A DNA stretch of 64,000 nucleotides from positions 2,976,001 to 3,040,000 of the forward strand of contig NZ_CP077107.1 of NCBI RefSeq assembly GCF_019263745.1, written 5' to 3'. Positions 8,189-17,033 of this stretch are shown here, piece by piece (within the stretch, counting starts at the first letter, position 1; every line of letters begins with the position of its first letter). Under the pieces are notes generated by a model that saw only the letters and a program-made list of their open reading frames with translations, was not told the origin of the DNA and ran no database searches. The translations under genes were made by a program, and so were the position numbers. The DNA comes from Methanospirillum hungatei (GTDB lineage Archaea; Halobacteriota; Methanomicrobia; Methanomicrobiales; Methanospirillaceae).

Positions 8189-9058
8189 TCAGATGTTTTT
8201 CAGTACTGCTAGTTTATCCCCGCGACTAACTCCCAGTTCCTCGGCGATTGGATTACATTTTGCAGCGAGCAGATATGCGATCGGGGGAAGTCCTTGTTCT
8301 TCACGAAGACTTTCATAGTTCGCCATGCCTTTTGAGATGATTATACTGCAGTTTTCTAGCGCGATTCTGACTTCTTCTGGAAGTAGGTCAAACCTGATAC
8401 CGAGTTCAACTCCTGCTCCGGTTGTAAGAATGGAATGAACCTGCGTATTAAGGCCAAGTCGTTTTGCATCTTCCAGGGTGGCATCGTTTAGTATTGGCCC
8501 ATCCCGGACAACCAGGGTAACCGTACTTCCATGTGAAATAAGCCAGGAGATAAGAGCCTGATCAAAGACGATCTCTCCGCAGTTGTCTGTAAAATAAAGA
8601 ACATTCGTGCACAACGGAAGAATCTTTTCAGTATCATCAATAGTGAGACCTTTAGAAAATTCACGATCGAAATATGAGACAAAGTCCGCACAAACCTCAT
8701 GACCTTTGACTCCGTAATCAAACATATTGCCAATCACACTGGCAAGCACATAATCGCGAAATCCTGAAAGACGACCAGATATGGCATCAAGAATCTTACG
8801 TGACACTTCATCTGAATCCTGCTTGAGCGCATAAAAAGGATCCGAGCTACCCAGCTTACGATAAATAGATCGATGAAGTTCAGATGCAATCATCGGATGA
8901 GTTAGTGGTGTAGTATGCAAAAATCTGATCAACTCTTCTGCGTGGGAGTAGGTGTCACTGATCTTTTTTTTATCTGATTTTTTGTCTGATTCAACCAGTT
9001 CGATTTCAAGTTCTACCCTTGAAAGAAGGCAATCATAACAACGTGGGTCATGGTTCAT
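8189..9058 (-). CDS. DUF89 / ARMT1-like damage-control phosphatase
   Basis: 289 residues. It starts with RCYDCLLSR, the conserved N-terminal Cys pair of the archaeal DUF89 branch, and has the two active-site motifs of the family: DNCGEIVFD near residue 155 (metal-binding Asp/Asn) and SKGMANYESL near 245. Members are metal-dependent phosphatases that clear damaged or excess sugar phosphates. The substrate here is not known. It stands alone between the NfeD operon and tRNA-Pro, in the same direction as both. Confidence 0.88.
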   Translation of the reverse strand: MNHDPRCYDCLLSRVELEIELVESDKKSDKKKISDTYSHAEELIRFLHTTPLTHPMIASELHRSIYRKLGSSDPFYALKQDSDEVSRKILDAISGRLSGFRDYVLASVIGNMFDYGVKGHEVCADFVSYFDREFSKGLTIDDTEKILPLCTNVLYFTDNCGEIVFDQALISWLISHGSTVTLVVRDGPILNDATLEDAKRLGLNTQVHSILTTGAGVELGIRFDLLPEEVRIALENCSIIISKGMANYESLREEQGLPPIAYLLAAKCNPIAEELGVSRGDKLAVLKNI

Positions 9059-9080
9059 TTCATTCCCCGAAAAAATGTAA

Positions 9081-9153
9081 TGGGGCCATCGAGATTCGAA
9101 CTCGAGTCAGAAGACCCCCAGTCTCCTAGGATGCCAGGCTACCCTATGGCCCC
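9081..9153 (-). tRNA. tRNA-Pro (GGG)
   Basis: Read on the minus strand: 7-bp acceptor GGGGCCA/TGGCCCC, D-arm GGGT..ATCC, anticodon stem GGAGA/TCTTC with loop CTGGGGG (anticodon GGG), T-arm TCGAG TTCGAAT CTCGA, discriminator A at 9081. All arms pair; the anticodon stem has one G-U. No intron, and no CCA is encoded. Confidence 0.95.
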
Positions 9154-9322
9154 AATTCCATACTATTTTCTCAGCTGTTCCATATGTACTTACCCATTCT
9201 TACCTGACCGGAACAGGAACCTTTGAGAATATTCTATTGTGTGGCAGAGGGGGACGCATGATGAGAGGTAAACCAGAGAGAGAATCGAAACTTATATTCT
9301 CATATCCCAAAACAACAAACCA

Positions 9323-9333
9323 TTAAATATATA
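9323..9333 (+). promoter_or_regulatory. TATA box of roadblock/REC operon
   Basis: An AT-rich TTAAATATATAG stretch lies about 50 nt before the ATG at 9379, with a GGGAGCGGGG purine-rich ribosome binding site just before that ATG. Confidence 0.5.
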
Positions 9334-9378
9334 GCTCTGTGACTATATCGTATTATCAGCAGGTAACGGGAGCGGGGT

Positions 9379-9738
9379 ATGCTAAAAGAAAAGATTGCAG
9401 GGATAATAGAAAATATCAGGCTGATTGAAGGGGTCAAATTATGTGCACTCGTATCCCGTGATGGTATCATGCTTGGCCGGTACTCTGCCGGTGATTTTAA
9501 CGAAGCATGGTTTGCAGCGATGTGTGCCACCCTTCTTGCTTCAGCTGAATCTGCAGCAGTTATTGTGAAGATTCAATCACCTGAAATGGTCACACTTCAT
9601 TCTCCGGATGGCATTTTGATAATAATGGGGGCCGGAGAGAAGATTTTATTAGCTGCCCTGGTGGACCCAGCATGGGATCTGCAACAAATGACCGGGATGC
9701 TCAGGGAAATTGCGGAAGATGTGGGAGGGACGTTCTAA
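9379..9738 (+). CDS. Roadblock/LC7-domain protein
   Basis: 119 residues, the length of a single Roadblock/LC7 (MglB-type) domain. The pattern fits: N-terminal helix, then LCALVSRDGIMLGRYSAG, an amphipathic helix rich in Ala, and a strand GILIIMGAGEKILLAALV. Such proteins dimerise and in bacteria act on small GTPases such as MglA; none is encoded here. The gene overlaps the next one (REC protein) by one base (TAATG), so the two proteins are likely made together and may interact. Confidence 0.8.
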   Translation: MLKEKIAGIIENIRLIEGVKLCALVSRDGIMLGRYSAGDFNEAWFAAMCATLLASAESAAVIVKIQSPEMVTLHSPDGILIIMGAGEKILLAALVDPAWDLQQMTGMLREIAEDVGGTF

Positions 9739-10364
9739 TGTCAACAATAATGGTGATCGACGATAGTCCTTTTATTGTCGATATTTTTGTAACCATGCTT
9801 GAAAGAGGGGGATATACCGTTTATTCTGCAAATAGCGGCCCGGAAGGTATTGATTTATTAAAAACCGTAACTCCGGATCTCATTCTTCTGGATATCATGA
9901 TGGAGCCCATGGACGGATGGGAAACCCTTGTTGCGATAAAACAGAATTTTGATACAAAGGATATTCCCGTGATGATGCTGACTGCAAAACAGCTGACTCC
10001 TCAGGAAGCTCAGGAGTACGGGATGTACATCGAGGATTACATCTTAAAGCCAGTCACCCATTCAGAGCTCTATGCAGCAATTGAAGGAGTCATCAACCGA
10101 CGGAAACAGATCGCAGATGATATGGTTCGGGCAAAAGAAGGTGGATTTGATGATGCTCTTATCAATGAATATGGGCGGCTTGTAAAAAGTACAGAGATTA
10201 CCAAGCGTCTGTTAAAGCTTCTTTCCACCACGTACGATCTCTCTGATCCTTCGATGAAATTCTCCGATGATATCAATATTGCAATAAAAAGTATGGAGAC
10301 GAATATGAAATTCCAGGAGATGCGCCTGGGGCAGATCCGCGAGATCTTTTCGGGGTCATCCTGA
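9738..10364 (+). CDS. Response regulator with C-terminal helical domain
   Basis: 208 residues from ATG 9738, which overlaps the stop of the roadblock gene; GGGAGG at 9723-9728 serves as ribosome binding site. The REC domain has MVIDDSPF, LDIMMEPMDGWE with the phospho-acceptor Asp, MLTAKQ and LKPV. The C-terminal 80 residues are helical and unrecognised, matching the layout of the regulator at 5884-6519. A role downstream of a chemosensory or kinase pathway is likely; the output is not known. Confidence 0.88.
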   Translation: MSTIMVIDDSPFIVDIFVTMLERGGYTVYSANSGPEGIDLLKTVTPDLILLDIMMEPMDGWETLVAIKQNFDTKDIPVMMLTAKQLTPQEAQEYGMYIEDYILKPVTHSELYAAIEGVINRRKQIADDMVRAKEGGFDDALINEYGRLVKSTEITKRLLKLLSTTYDLSDPSMKFSDDINIAIKSMETNMKFQEMRLGQIREIFSGSS

Positions 10365-10422
10365 TCCTTGGTTCATTTCTTTTCTAAACCCCATTCCCTC
10401 CCACAGTATGAAGTAAGAAAAG

Positions 10423-11649
10423 ATGCTAACCTTTTTTCCTATGTTTGATCTCGTATGCATTGGTTGTGGGGCAACCTATCGGTCTGATGCCGTGATTTAT
10501 TCCTGCAGCAAATGCGGACACCTTCTTGAGGTCAGGTATGACCTTGCCAATATCAATATTACCAGAAAAGAATGGCAGAAACGACCACTCTCAGTATGGA
10601 GATATCATGAACTGCTCCCGGTTTCAGGTAGTCCGGTTACTCTTTACGAAGGTGGTACCCCTCTATACCATCTCAAACGTATTGGTGAAGAGCTTGGAAT
10701 CAAAGAGTTATACGCAAAGCATGAAGGGATGAACCCGTCCGGATCTTTTAAGGATCGGGGTATGACCGTTGGTGTTTCCATGGCCCTCCAGCTTGGGATG
10801 AAATCTGTTGCTTGTGCCAGCACTGGAAATACTTCAGCCTCACTTGCTGTCTATGGGGCAAAGGCCGGTATTCCTGTCATTGTTTTGCTCCCATCCGGAA
10901 AAGTAGCACTTGGGAAAGTTGCTCAGGCGCTTATGCATGGTGCCAAAGTCATATCCATTCATGGGAACTTTGACCGGGCATTAGAGATGGTCCGCGACCT
11001 CTGTGAGAAAAAAGGTATCTATCTCCTGAACTCTGTCAATCCATACCGACTTGAAGGACAGAAGACCATTGGGTTTGAGACTATCGATCAACTCGATGGG
11101 GAAGTCCCGGATCGGATGATTCTGCCTGTTGGAAATGCTGGGAATATATCAGCTGTCTACAAAGGTCTTATAGAACTTACAGAACTTGGATTTGTTGACC
11201 ATATGCCAATGATGACTGGCATACAGGCAGAAGGATCACAACCAGTGGTGAAAGCAATCAAAGAAAACCTGCCTGAGGTAATTCCAGAAGCATCACCAGA
11301 AACTATTGCAACAGCAATCCGTATCGGTGCTCCGGTCAATGCAGAAAAGGTTCTGAATGCAATAAGGATGAGCAAGGGAACTGCTGATTCAGTAACCGAT
11401 GATGAGATTCTTGCCATGCAGCGTGCTCTTGCACAAAAAGAAGGAATCGGTGTTGAACCTGCATCTGCTGCATCTGTTGCAGGAGTGAAGAAACTCGTTG
11501 AAGCTGGTGTTATCGATCGTGACGAACGGATTGTGTGCGTGGTCACCGGTCACCTGCTCAAAGATCCGGAAACGGTAATAAAACAATGTGCTCCACCAAT
11601 CGAATGCGAAGCCACACTCGAATCATTGCTTGCTGCATTGCATCTCTGA
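10423..11649 (+). CDS. thrC: Threonine synthase
   Basis: 408 residues. Converts O-phosphohomoserine to threonine with PLP. The N-terminus has a zinc-ribbon pair (CIGCG and CSKCG), frequent in archaeal ThrC. The PLP lysine is in NPSGSFKDRGM near residue 108, followed by CASTGNTSASLA and, further on, the glycine-rich phosphate loop PVGNAGNISA. Full length for the family. An alternative start is ATG 10441 (MFDLVCIGCG). The downstream membrane-protein gene starts inside the last 15 codons of thrC, which suggests coupled translation. Confidence 0.93.
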   Translation: MLTFFPMFDLVCIGCGATYRSDAVIYSCSKCGHLLEVRYDLANINITRKEWQKRPLSVWRYHELLPVSGSPVTLYEGGTPLYHLKRIGEELGIKELYAKHEGMNPSGSFKDRGMTVGVSMALQLGMKSVACASTGNTSASLAVYGAKAGIPVIVLLPSGKVALGKVAQALMHGAKVISIHGNFDRALEMVRDLCEKKGIYLLNSVNPYRLEGQKTIGFETIDQLDGEVPDRMILPVGNAGNISAVYKGLIELTELGFVDHMPMMTGIQAEGSQPVVKAIKENLPEVIPEASPETIATAIRIGAPVNAEKVLNAIRMSKGTADSVTDDEILAMQRALAQKEGIGVEPASAASVAGVKKLVEAGVIDRDERIVCVVTGHLLKDPETVIKQCAPPIECEATLESLLAALHL

Positions 11650-12194
11650 TCCTGTTCATCATCCCGGTGGCCGGGACATCCATCTCGGTCGCGGTTGATG
11701 ACGGAGGAAAAAACTATCAAGCCATCGTGATGGTCAATAATACTGACCGGTATGAACTTATTCAGCCTGGAATGGTAGGTGAACGGATACCCCTCCAGGC
11801 AAAGAATCTCACGATCCGAAATGAAACTGACAATATCTTAGTCACTCCAGACCGTGGGATTCTGACCTTCCCAAAAGGGAACTACACGATTGGATATGAA
11901 GCTCCGATCACTTCTAACACATTACAGTTTCTTTTTACTGAGCCGTCCAACATAACTGTATCACTCCCTCATCCGTACCATATTGGAAATCCTTTACTTA
12001 CCTCAATTCAACCTGCGGGATCAACAACAAATCTGACCAATAATACTACCATGGTATCCTGGGATCAGGTCAGGTCAGTTGAACTCCGGTACTATGATGA
12101 AGGGCAGGAACATTTGCTCTATCTATTTGCCCAGTTCTGGCTCATTATTGCTGTAGTAATGCTCCTGCCATTTTTCCTCTCCAGAAAAAAATAG
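11604..12194 (+). CDS. Secreted, C-terminally membrane-anchored protein
   Basis: 196 residues from ATG 11604 (MRSHTRIIACC), which gives a signal peptide of about 25 residues ending near VAGTS; ATG 11586 is an alternative. The mature part is Thr/Asn-rich with several NxS/T sequons and beta-like strands, then one C-terminal helix (about 172-192) followed by SRKK, so it should sit outside the cell anchored by its C-terminus. No family is recognised. It overlaps thrC by 46 bases in another frame; whether the link with threonine synthesis is functional is unclear. Confidence 0.65.
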   Translation: MRSHTRIIACCIASLILFIIPVAGTSISVAVDDGGKNYQAIVMVNNTDRYELIQPGMVGERIPLQAKNLTIRNETDNILVTPDRGILTFPKGNYTIGYEAPITSNTLQFLFTEPSNITVSLPHPYHIGNPLLTSIQPAGSTTNLTNNTTMVSWDQVRSVELRYYDEGQEHLLYLFAQFWLIIAVVMLLPFFLSRKK

Positions 12195-12711
12195 CGCACA
12201 GATCTTTCTCCCGGAATGATCCATTTCCCTGATTCTTCTTTTTGGTCCCTCATAGAAGAGGCAACTGAATGCGGCACCTCATGAAAACCATCTCATGAGG
12301 AAGGATCTGTATGGCATCATGTTGTATGTTTACGAATGTGAAGTAAAAAACCTCAATTTTTTCGTTTTTTCTTATAAAAAATAATCTCCTTAAATCCTAC
12401 ATTTTGGTCGAAAGAGCGATTGTAATTTGTTTAATTGAGATCGGTTTGATTAAAAATGCCTGTATTTACGCGCAAGCCTTAAAAACGATTAGAAATGATT
12501 TATTTCGATTATACGGAGAGATCAAAATCCCAGATCTGCCTTAAAATTAAATTTCACGGATAAACCGAGATTTTTTGTTTAAAATGGTTTTAAATCGCCT
12601 AAAATGGCTTTTAACGCTCAAAAATAGTGATTTCTCAATTCGGGCACTTTTGATCAGAGTAAACCTTAAATCCTCAGGGATACACGTGATTGAGTCAAAA
12701 GGAGATACACC
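12195..12711. other. AT-rich intergenic region upstream of the SpeD-like gene
   Basis: About 520 bases without a supportable gene. It holds a perfect 8-bp inverted repeat CCTCATGA/TCATGAGG (12277-12284 and 12293-12300, 8-nt loop), several T-tracts near 12230-12245 and 12358-12372 that could terminate the thrC transcript, and many TTTTAA/AAAATGG-type elements between 12560 and 12630. The unusual length suggests a long promoter or leader for the gene at 12712. Confidence 0.4.
12664..12706 (+). promoter_or_regulatory. TATA-like box and ribosome binding site of SpeD-like gene
   Basis: CCTTAAATCC at 12664-12673 is a reasonable archaeal TATA box. AAGGAGAT at 12699-12706 is a strong ribosome binding site 5 nt before the ATG at 12712, which fixes the start. 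Confidence 0.55.
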
Positions 12712-13152
12712 ATGATAGACACACTCGTTCCAACAAGAGAAGGAATCGCAACCGTACCAGCAAAATCAGATCAGGAGATTATGGAGGAGTTTAAAGTCAG
12801 GAATGCCTGGGGCCTCTATACCAGTGTTGATCTGAAAAACTGCAACCCGGAAACCATCAGAGATGCAGGAAAGATCAGAGAGTTTGTTGTTGAGCTTTGT
12901 GACCTTATCAAGATGAAGCGGTTTGGGGAACCACAGATCATCAACTTCGGGCCATGTGAGCGGGTAGCAGGATATTCCATGACTCAGCTGATCGAAACAT
13001 CACTCATCGGTGCGCACTTTGCAAATGAAACCAATGCTGCCTACATTGATATCTTCTCATGCAAAGAATATGCACCACAGCTCACCGCTGAATTCTGCCG
13101 TGAATTCTTTGGTGCAGACCAGGTGACCGTTCACATCGCATTCCGGGATTAA
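12712..13152 (+). CDS. S-adenosylmethionine decarboxylase (SpeD)-like protein without pyruvoyl serine
   Basis: 146 residues. The C-terminal half follows the class 1B AdoMet decarboxylase plan: LGSS-like strand, then ETSLIGAHFANETNAA (about 95-110) and IDIFSCKEY, which align with the SpeD stretch ESHLSIHTWPE...AAVDVFTCG. In SpeD the serine of LSIH is cleaved to form the pyruvoyl cofactor; here that position is Ile or Gly, so self-processing is not expected. The catalytic Cys equivalent (FSC) is kept. It may be a regulatory relative or an enzyme of other chemistry. Long AT-rich upstream region and strong ribosome binding site suggest high expression. Confidence 0.6.
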   Translation: MIDTLVPTREGIATVPAKSDQEIMEEFKVRNAWGLYTSVDLKNCNPETIRDAGKIREFVVELCDLIKMKRFGEPQIINFGPCERVAGYSMTQLIETSLIGAHFANETNAAYIDIFSCKEYAPQLTAEFCREFFGADQVTVHIAFRD

Positions 13153-13163
13153 ACCCTCAATAC

Positions 13164-13186
13164 CCTTTTTCTTTTATCCTTTTTAA
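13164..13186 (+). terminator. T-rich terminator of SpeD-like gene
   Basis: Three T-tracts (13166-13170, 13172-13175, 13180-13184) lie within 35 nt of the stop codon; a typical archaeal terminator. Confidence 0.5.
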
Positions 13187-13213
13187 AGCCCACCGGTTTG
13201 ATCCAAAATAGAG

Positions 13214-13753
13214 TTATAAAGCCATTACGGCTTTTACAATTTTCTCTCCAAATCCTGGAGCAGCGGGAGGACCGTTTGCGGTTATTACTCGGCCATCAAT
13301 GACAATTGGGTCGGGTTTATACACTGCCCCGCCTTCTTTTAATTGTGTAATCGCAGCATCGTCATTCCAGGCCGTTGCTTGTTTCCCTTTTAAAACCCCC
13401 GCTTGGGCAAGGATTGCGGAAGATAGACATATTGCTGAAAGAATCTTCTCTTCATGGTCGAATTTTTTTACCAGGTCAATAAGCATCAGATTATTCCAGA
13501 GAAAATCAGGTGATCCCCCTCCTCCTACGATCAATATCCCGGAATAGGGAGAAATCCCTGTCTGAATTACATCCTGAATGGTCTTTTCAATAAGGACTTT
13601 ACCGCCCAGCATCCCGACCGCTAGACCTGTTCTGGTAGAGACAATGTCATACCCTATCCCAAATTTTTCAAGATATTTAATCGGTTCAGAGAGTTCTTCA
13701 TCACGAAATTTCATGGGTGCAATAACAATCAGGATTCGTTTTTCTATAGACAT
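13214..13753 (-). CDS. DJ-1/PfpI family protein
   Basis: 179 residues from ATG 13753; a GTG nine bases upstream is possible. It has the DJ-1/PfpI core: LIVIAPMKFRDEEL at the start, GILIVGGGGSPDFLWNN, and the nucleophile elbow ICLSSAILAQAGVL with the Cys near residue 104, then GKQATAW. Family members act as glyoxalases, deglycases, proteases or redox sensors, so the reaction is open. Single gene, upstream of and on the same strand as nothing obvious; the ACT gene also reads leftward and lies 70 bases upstream. Confidence 0.88.
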   Translation of the reverse strand: MSIEKRILIVIAPMKFRDEELSEPIKYLEKFGIGYDIVSTRTGLAVGMLGGKVLIEKTIQDVIQTGISPYSGILIVGGGGSPDFLWNNLMLIDLVKKFDHEEKILSAICLSSAILAQAGVLKGKQATAWNDDAAITQLKEGGAVYKPDPIVIDGRVITANGPPAAPGFGEKIVKAVMAL

Positions 13754-13826
13754 GCTCCTCACTGAAGGGAAGTCTTCTCACAAATCAATAAAGGTATGGA
13801 TCTATACCAGAAAAAGAGTAGGTTGG

Positions 13827-14261
13827 TTATTGAATAGTATCTGAAGCAATCAGGCTGAATTTATGAGATAACAAAAGTCTGATTGCTTCTTCGACCTGGT
13901 CGACTCGTAAAATGAGAACTGCCTTGTTTTTTCCGGAGAAAGCATATGAGTATTCGATATTGATCCTAGCATCACTGAGTTTTGAGGCAATCTCAAACAG
14001 CCCGCCGGGTTCATCTTTCATCTCGACAGCGATAACATGGGTAAATGCCACATTAAATCCCATTGAGGTGAGTTTTTGAAATGCGATGTCGGGTTTGTCA
14101 ACAAGTACTCTTATGACACCAAATCCTTCTGCCTCAGCAATAGAAAAGGCTAGGATGTTTACTTTCTCTTCCTGACATGCTTTTGCCAATGCAGCCAGAC
14201 GACCTGGTTTATTCTCTGAAAAAAGAGAGATCTGGCGGATCATATACTGTTCACAACTCAT
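13827..14261 (-). CDS. Tandem ACT-domain protein
   Basis: 144 residues, two ACT domains in tandem: residues 5-70 (ISLFSENKPGRLAALAKACQ) and 72-140 (AVEMKDEPGGLFEIASKLSD). No enzymatic domain. ACT domains bind amino acids. The gene directly follows two phenylacetate-CoA ligase genes; ACT-PaaK pairs, often near indolepyruvate oxidoreductase, are common in methanogens. It likely senses an aromatic amino acid for this pathway (inference). The start adjoins the stop of the upstream ligase. Confidence 0.87.
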   Translation of the reverse strand: MSCEQYMIRQISLFSENKPGRLAALAKACQEEKVNILAFSIAEAEGFGVIRVLVDKPDIAFQKLTSMGFNVAFTHVIAVEMKDEPGGLFEIASKLSDARINIEYSYAFSGKNKAVLILRVDQVEEAIRLLLSHKFSLIASDTIQ

Positions 14262-15563
14262 TTAAATCAACCTCTTGTCAATGACTCGTTTTGCTTTTCC
14301 TTCAAACCGTGGAAGTGTTCCTGGTTCTGTTAATTCTACTGAAACCTGGACATTCAAAGCACTCTTCAATATCTTTTCTACATGCCTGCGTGTACGCATC
14401 AGGTCTGATATCTTATCAGAAAAGGCTTCTTTTGCAAGTTCAACCTTAATGAGCATCTCGTCAAGAGCACCTATCCGGTCAACCTCGATCATGAAATGTT
14501 CTGCAACTTCGGGGATTCCGAGGAGGGCATGCTCTATCTGACTTGGGAAGACATTAATCCCGCGAATAATAAGCATATCATCCACCCGTCCAGAGAGGCG
14601 TTCAAGTCGTGGATGTGTCCGTCCACATGGGCACGGTTCTTCTCGTATTGCGGTTACATCACCTGTACGGTATCTGATAATCGGCAGACCGTCTTTTTGG
14701 AGCATGGTAACAACAAGTTCGCCTCGTTCCCCCGGGGGTAATGGCTCTTGTGAATCCGGATCCAGAATTTCTGGATAAATCAGGTCACCCCAGACATGAA
14801 AGCCCTGTTGATATTCACATTCACAAAAGAGCGGTCCGGAAAGTTCACTGGTACCATAGATGTCATATGCATCCACCCCAAGGCTGTCTTTTATCCGGAT
14901 ACGCATCTGCTCACTCCATGGTTCTGCCCCTACAACCGCTTTACGAAGAAGGGTATCATTCTTTATTGAGATCCCCATCTTTTCGGCGACTTCTCCCATG
15001 TGGAGGAGGTATGATGGAGTGCAGGCAATTGCTGTGACTTTAAGATCCTGCATCAACTCAATCTGGCGTTCAGTATTACCGACCGATGTTGGAAGAACTG
15101 TTGCACCAATCCGTTCTGCCCCGTAATGTAACCCAAGTCCCCCGGTGAAAAGGCCATACCCATAACTAACCTGCATGACATCTCCCCGTCCCAATCCGGC
15201 GGATGTAAGGGCGCGGGCAAGGGATTCAGTCCAGTTGTAAATATCGTTTTTAGTATAACCGACAACGGTTGGTTTTCCTGTTGTTCCAGATGAGACATGG
15301 TATCGGACGAGTTCTTCCTGCTCACTCATAATCATCCCATCTGGATATGTATCCCGGAGGTCTTTTTTATACATAAATGGCAGTTTGGTGATATCAGCGA
15401 GAGAGTTGATATCATCCGGATGGACTCCTGCCTCTTTCATGCGCTGGTGATAAAAAGGAGAAAAACTGTAAACCCGGTATACCAGTGTTTTTAGGAGTTT
15501 ATACTGAAGTTTCTGCAGATCGGAAACCGGCATCTCCTCGATTCTTGGATCCCAGCACCGCAT
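14262..15563 (-). CDS. paaK: Phenylacetate-CoA ligase (copy 2)
   Basis: 433 residues, standard PaaK length. AMP-forming adenylation motifs: SSGTTGKPTVVGYT near residue 91, YGTSELSGPLFCECE near 240, YRTGDVTAIREEPCPCGR near 300, and the C-terminal hinge RVDDMLIIRGINVFP. It activates aryl acids such as phenylacetate or indoleacetate to CoA thioesters. In methanogens this supports making aromatic amino acids from aryl acids with indolepyruvate oxidoreductase (known context). It starts one base inside the stop of copy 1 and is about as diverged from it as separate orthologues would be. Confidence 0.92.
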   Translation of the reverse strand: MRCWDPRIEEMPVSDLQKLQYKLLKTLVYRVYSFSPFYHQRMKEAGVHPDDINSLADITKLPFMYKKDLRDTYPDGMIMSEQEELVRYHVSSGTTGKPTVVGYTKNDIYNWTESLARALTSAGLGRGDVMQVSYGYGLFTGGLGLHYGAERIGATVLPTSVGNTERQIELMQDLKVTAIACTPSYLLHMGEVAEKMGISIKNDTLLRKAVVGAEPWSEQMRIRIKDSLGVDAYDIYGTSELSGPLFCECEYQQGFHVWGDLIYPEILDPDSQEPLPPGERGELVVTMLQKDGLPIIRYRTGDVTAIREEPCPCGRTHPRLERLSGRVDDMLIIRGINVFPSQIEHALLGIPEVAEHFMIEVDRIGALDEMLIKVELAKEAFSDKISDLMRTRRHVEKILKSALNVQVSVELTEPGTLPRFEGKAKRVIDKRLI

Positions 15564-16852
15564 TAGTCAGACCCCCGCCTGTCAATGACTCGTTTTGCTT
15601 TTCCTTCAAACCTTGGAAGTGTTCCTGGTTCCACAAGATGGACCGTTGTCCGAAGCTCAAGGACATCTCGAAGCGATTTTATCACTTTATTTTGAACTTT
15701 CTTTAAATCAGCAAGTTCACCGTGAAAATTTTCACGGGAAACTTCTACATCAATCGTCATCTCATCCATATGGTTGATCCGGTCAACATAAACCATATAG
15801 TGATTGCCTACCTCCGGGATGGATAAAAGGACATGTTCTATCTGGCTGGGAAATACGTTAATTCCACGAATAACCAGCATATCATCACTTCTTCCGGTAA
15901 ACCGTGCAAGTTTCGGACCTCTGCCACATGAACACTCATCATCCATGATCATCGTGATATCACCGGTCCGGTACCGGAGTAGTGGCATTGCCTCCTTTGT
16001 CAGGGGAGTTATGACTAATTCTCCCCGCTCTCCAGGACCAAGGCTTTCACCGGTCAGTGGATCAATTATTTCAACCAGGTACGAATCATGCCAGATGTGC
16101 AGTCCATTGTGTTCAGAGCATTCAAAGGCTACACCAGGACCATACAGTTCACTCATCCCATAACTGTCAAACGCCTCAACACCCAGCTTCTCCTCAAGTT
16201 CGTTCCGAGTCTTCTCAGACCAGGGCTCAGCTCCAAAGATACCTACCCGGAGTGAAGGGAGATCCATTTTCATCTCTGCTGCAGCCTCTGCAAGATGAAG
16301 ACCATAACTTGGAGTGCAATGAATCGCCGTAACACCAAAGTCCTGGATCAGTTCAATCTGTCGTTTTGTATTGCCCGTACCGCTTGGCACCGCAGTCAGG
16401 CCTGCTTTTTCTGCACCATAGTGAAATCCGAGTCCGCCGGTAAACATTCCGTAATTTACCATATTCTGAAAGACATCATCATTTGTCAGGCCGACCATGG
16501 TCAGGTTTCTTGCAATAAGAGATGACCAGGTGTCAATATCTCCTGCCGTATATCCAACAACAGTTGGTTTTCCTGTCGTCCCTGAAGTGGTGTGAATTCT
16601 TACAACATCTTTGAGCGGGACTGCAAGAAATCCAAAGGGGTATCCGTCACGAAGATCCGTTTTTCGTGTAAATGGAATCTTTTGGAGATCCTCTATTGTT
16701 CGAATATCTGATGGACGAATCCCTGCTTCTTTGAACTTTTTCTGGTAAAAACCGACATTCGCACAACGGGAAACTGTTTCACGGAGACGCTTTTCCTGGA
16801 GAACTTTTAGTTCTGCTGGTTTTATCGTCTCAATAGCCTCATCCCAGAACAT
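15563..16852 (-). CDS. paaK: Phenylacetate-CoA ligase (copy 1)
   Basis: 429 residues, first gene of the PaaK-PaaK-ACT operon. Motifs: TSGTTGKPTVVGYT near residue 91, YGMSELYGPGVAFEC, YRTGDITMIMDDECSCGRG, and RSDDMLVIRGINVFPSQIE. The substrate pocket stretch between SE(L) and CSCGR differs between the two copies, which hints at different aryl acids. The near-identical tail GTLPRFEGKAKRVIDRR in both copies speaks for a tandem duplication. The 180-base gap to the divergent flavoprotein gene holds both promoters. Confidence 0.92.
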   Translation of the reverse strand: MFWDEAIETIKPAELKVLQEKRLRETVSRCANVGFYQKKFKEAGIRPSDIRTIEDLQKIPFTRKTDLRDGYPFGFLAVPLKDVVRIHTTSGTTGKPTVVGYTAGDIDTWSSLIARNLTMVGLTNDDVFQNMVNYGMFTGGLGFHYGAEKAGLTAVPSGTGNTKRQIELIQDFGVTAIHCTPSYGLHLAEAAAEMKMDLPSLRVGIFGAEPWSEKTRNELEEKLGVEAFDSYGMSELYGPGVAFECSEHNGLHIWHDSYLVEIIDPLTGESLGPGERGELVITPLTKEAMPLLRYRTGDITMIMDDECSCGRGPKLARFTGRSDDMLVIRGINVFPSQIEHVLLSIPEVGNHYMVYVDRINHMDEMTIDVEVSRENFHGELADLKKVQNKVIKSLRDVLELRTTVHLVEPGTLPRFEGKAKRVIDRRGSD

Positions 16853-17033
16853 AACCGTATTATCCTGAACACCCTGGAATGGATGTTTATGGTATATGGT
16901 TTGGGAGGGACAAGGAATAACCCTTGTTACACGATAACACGCAGCACGAAACTTTCAAAACAAATAAATGAAAACCAGCGACCTGGTATCTCAAGAAAAA
17001 TGATCCATTAATTTATCTTTTTTTACTCCCTTT

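Noticed and set aside
9081-9378. Integration site at tRNA-Pro
   Set aside because: No duplicated tRNA 3' end, integrase gene or base-composition shift seen nearby.
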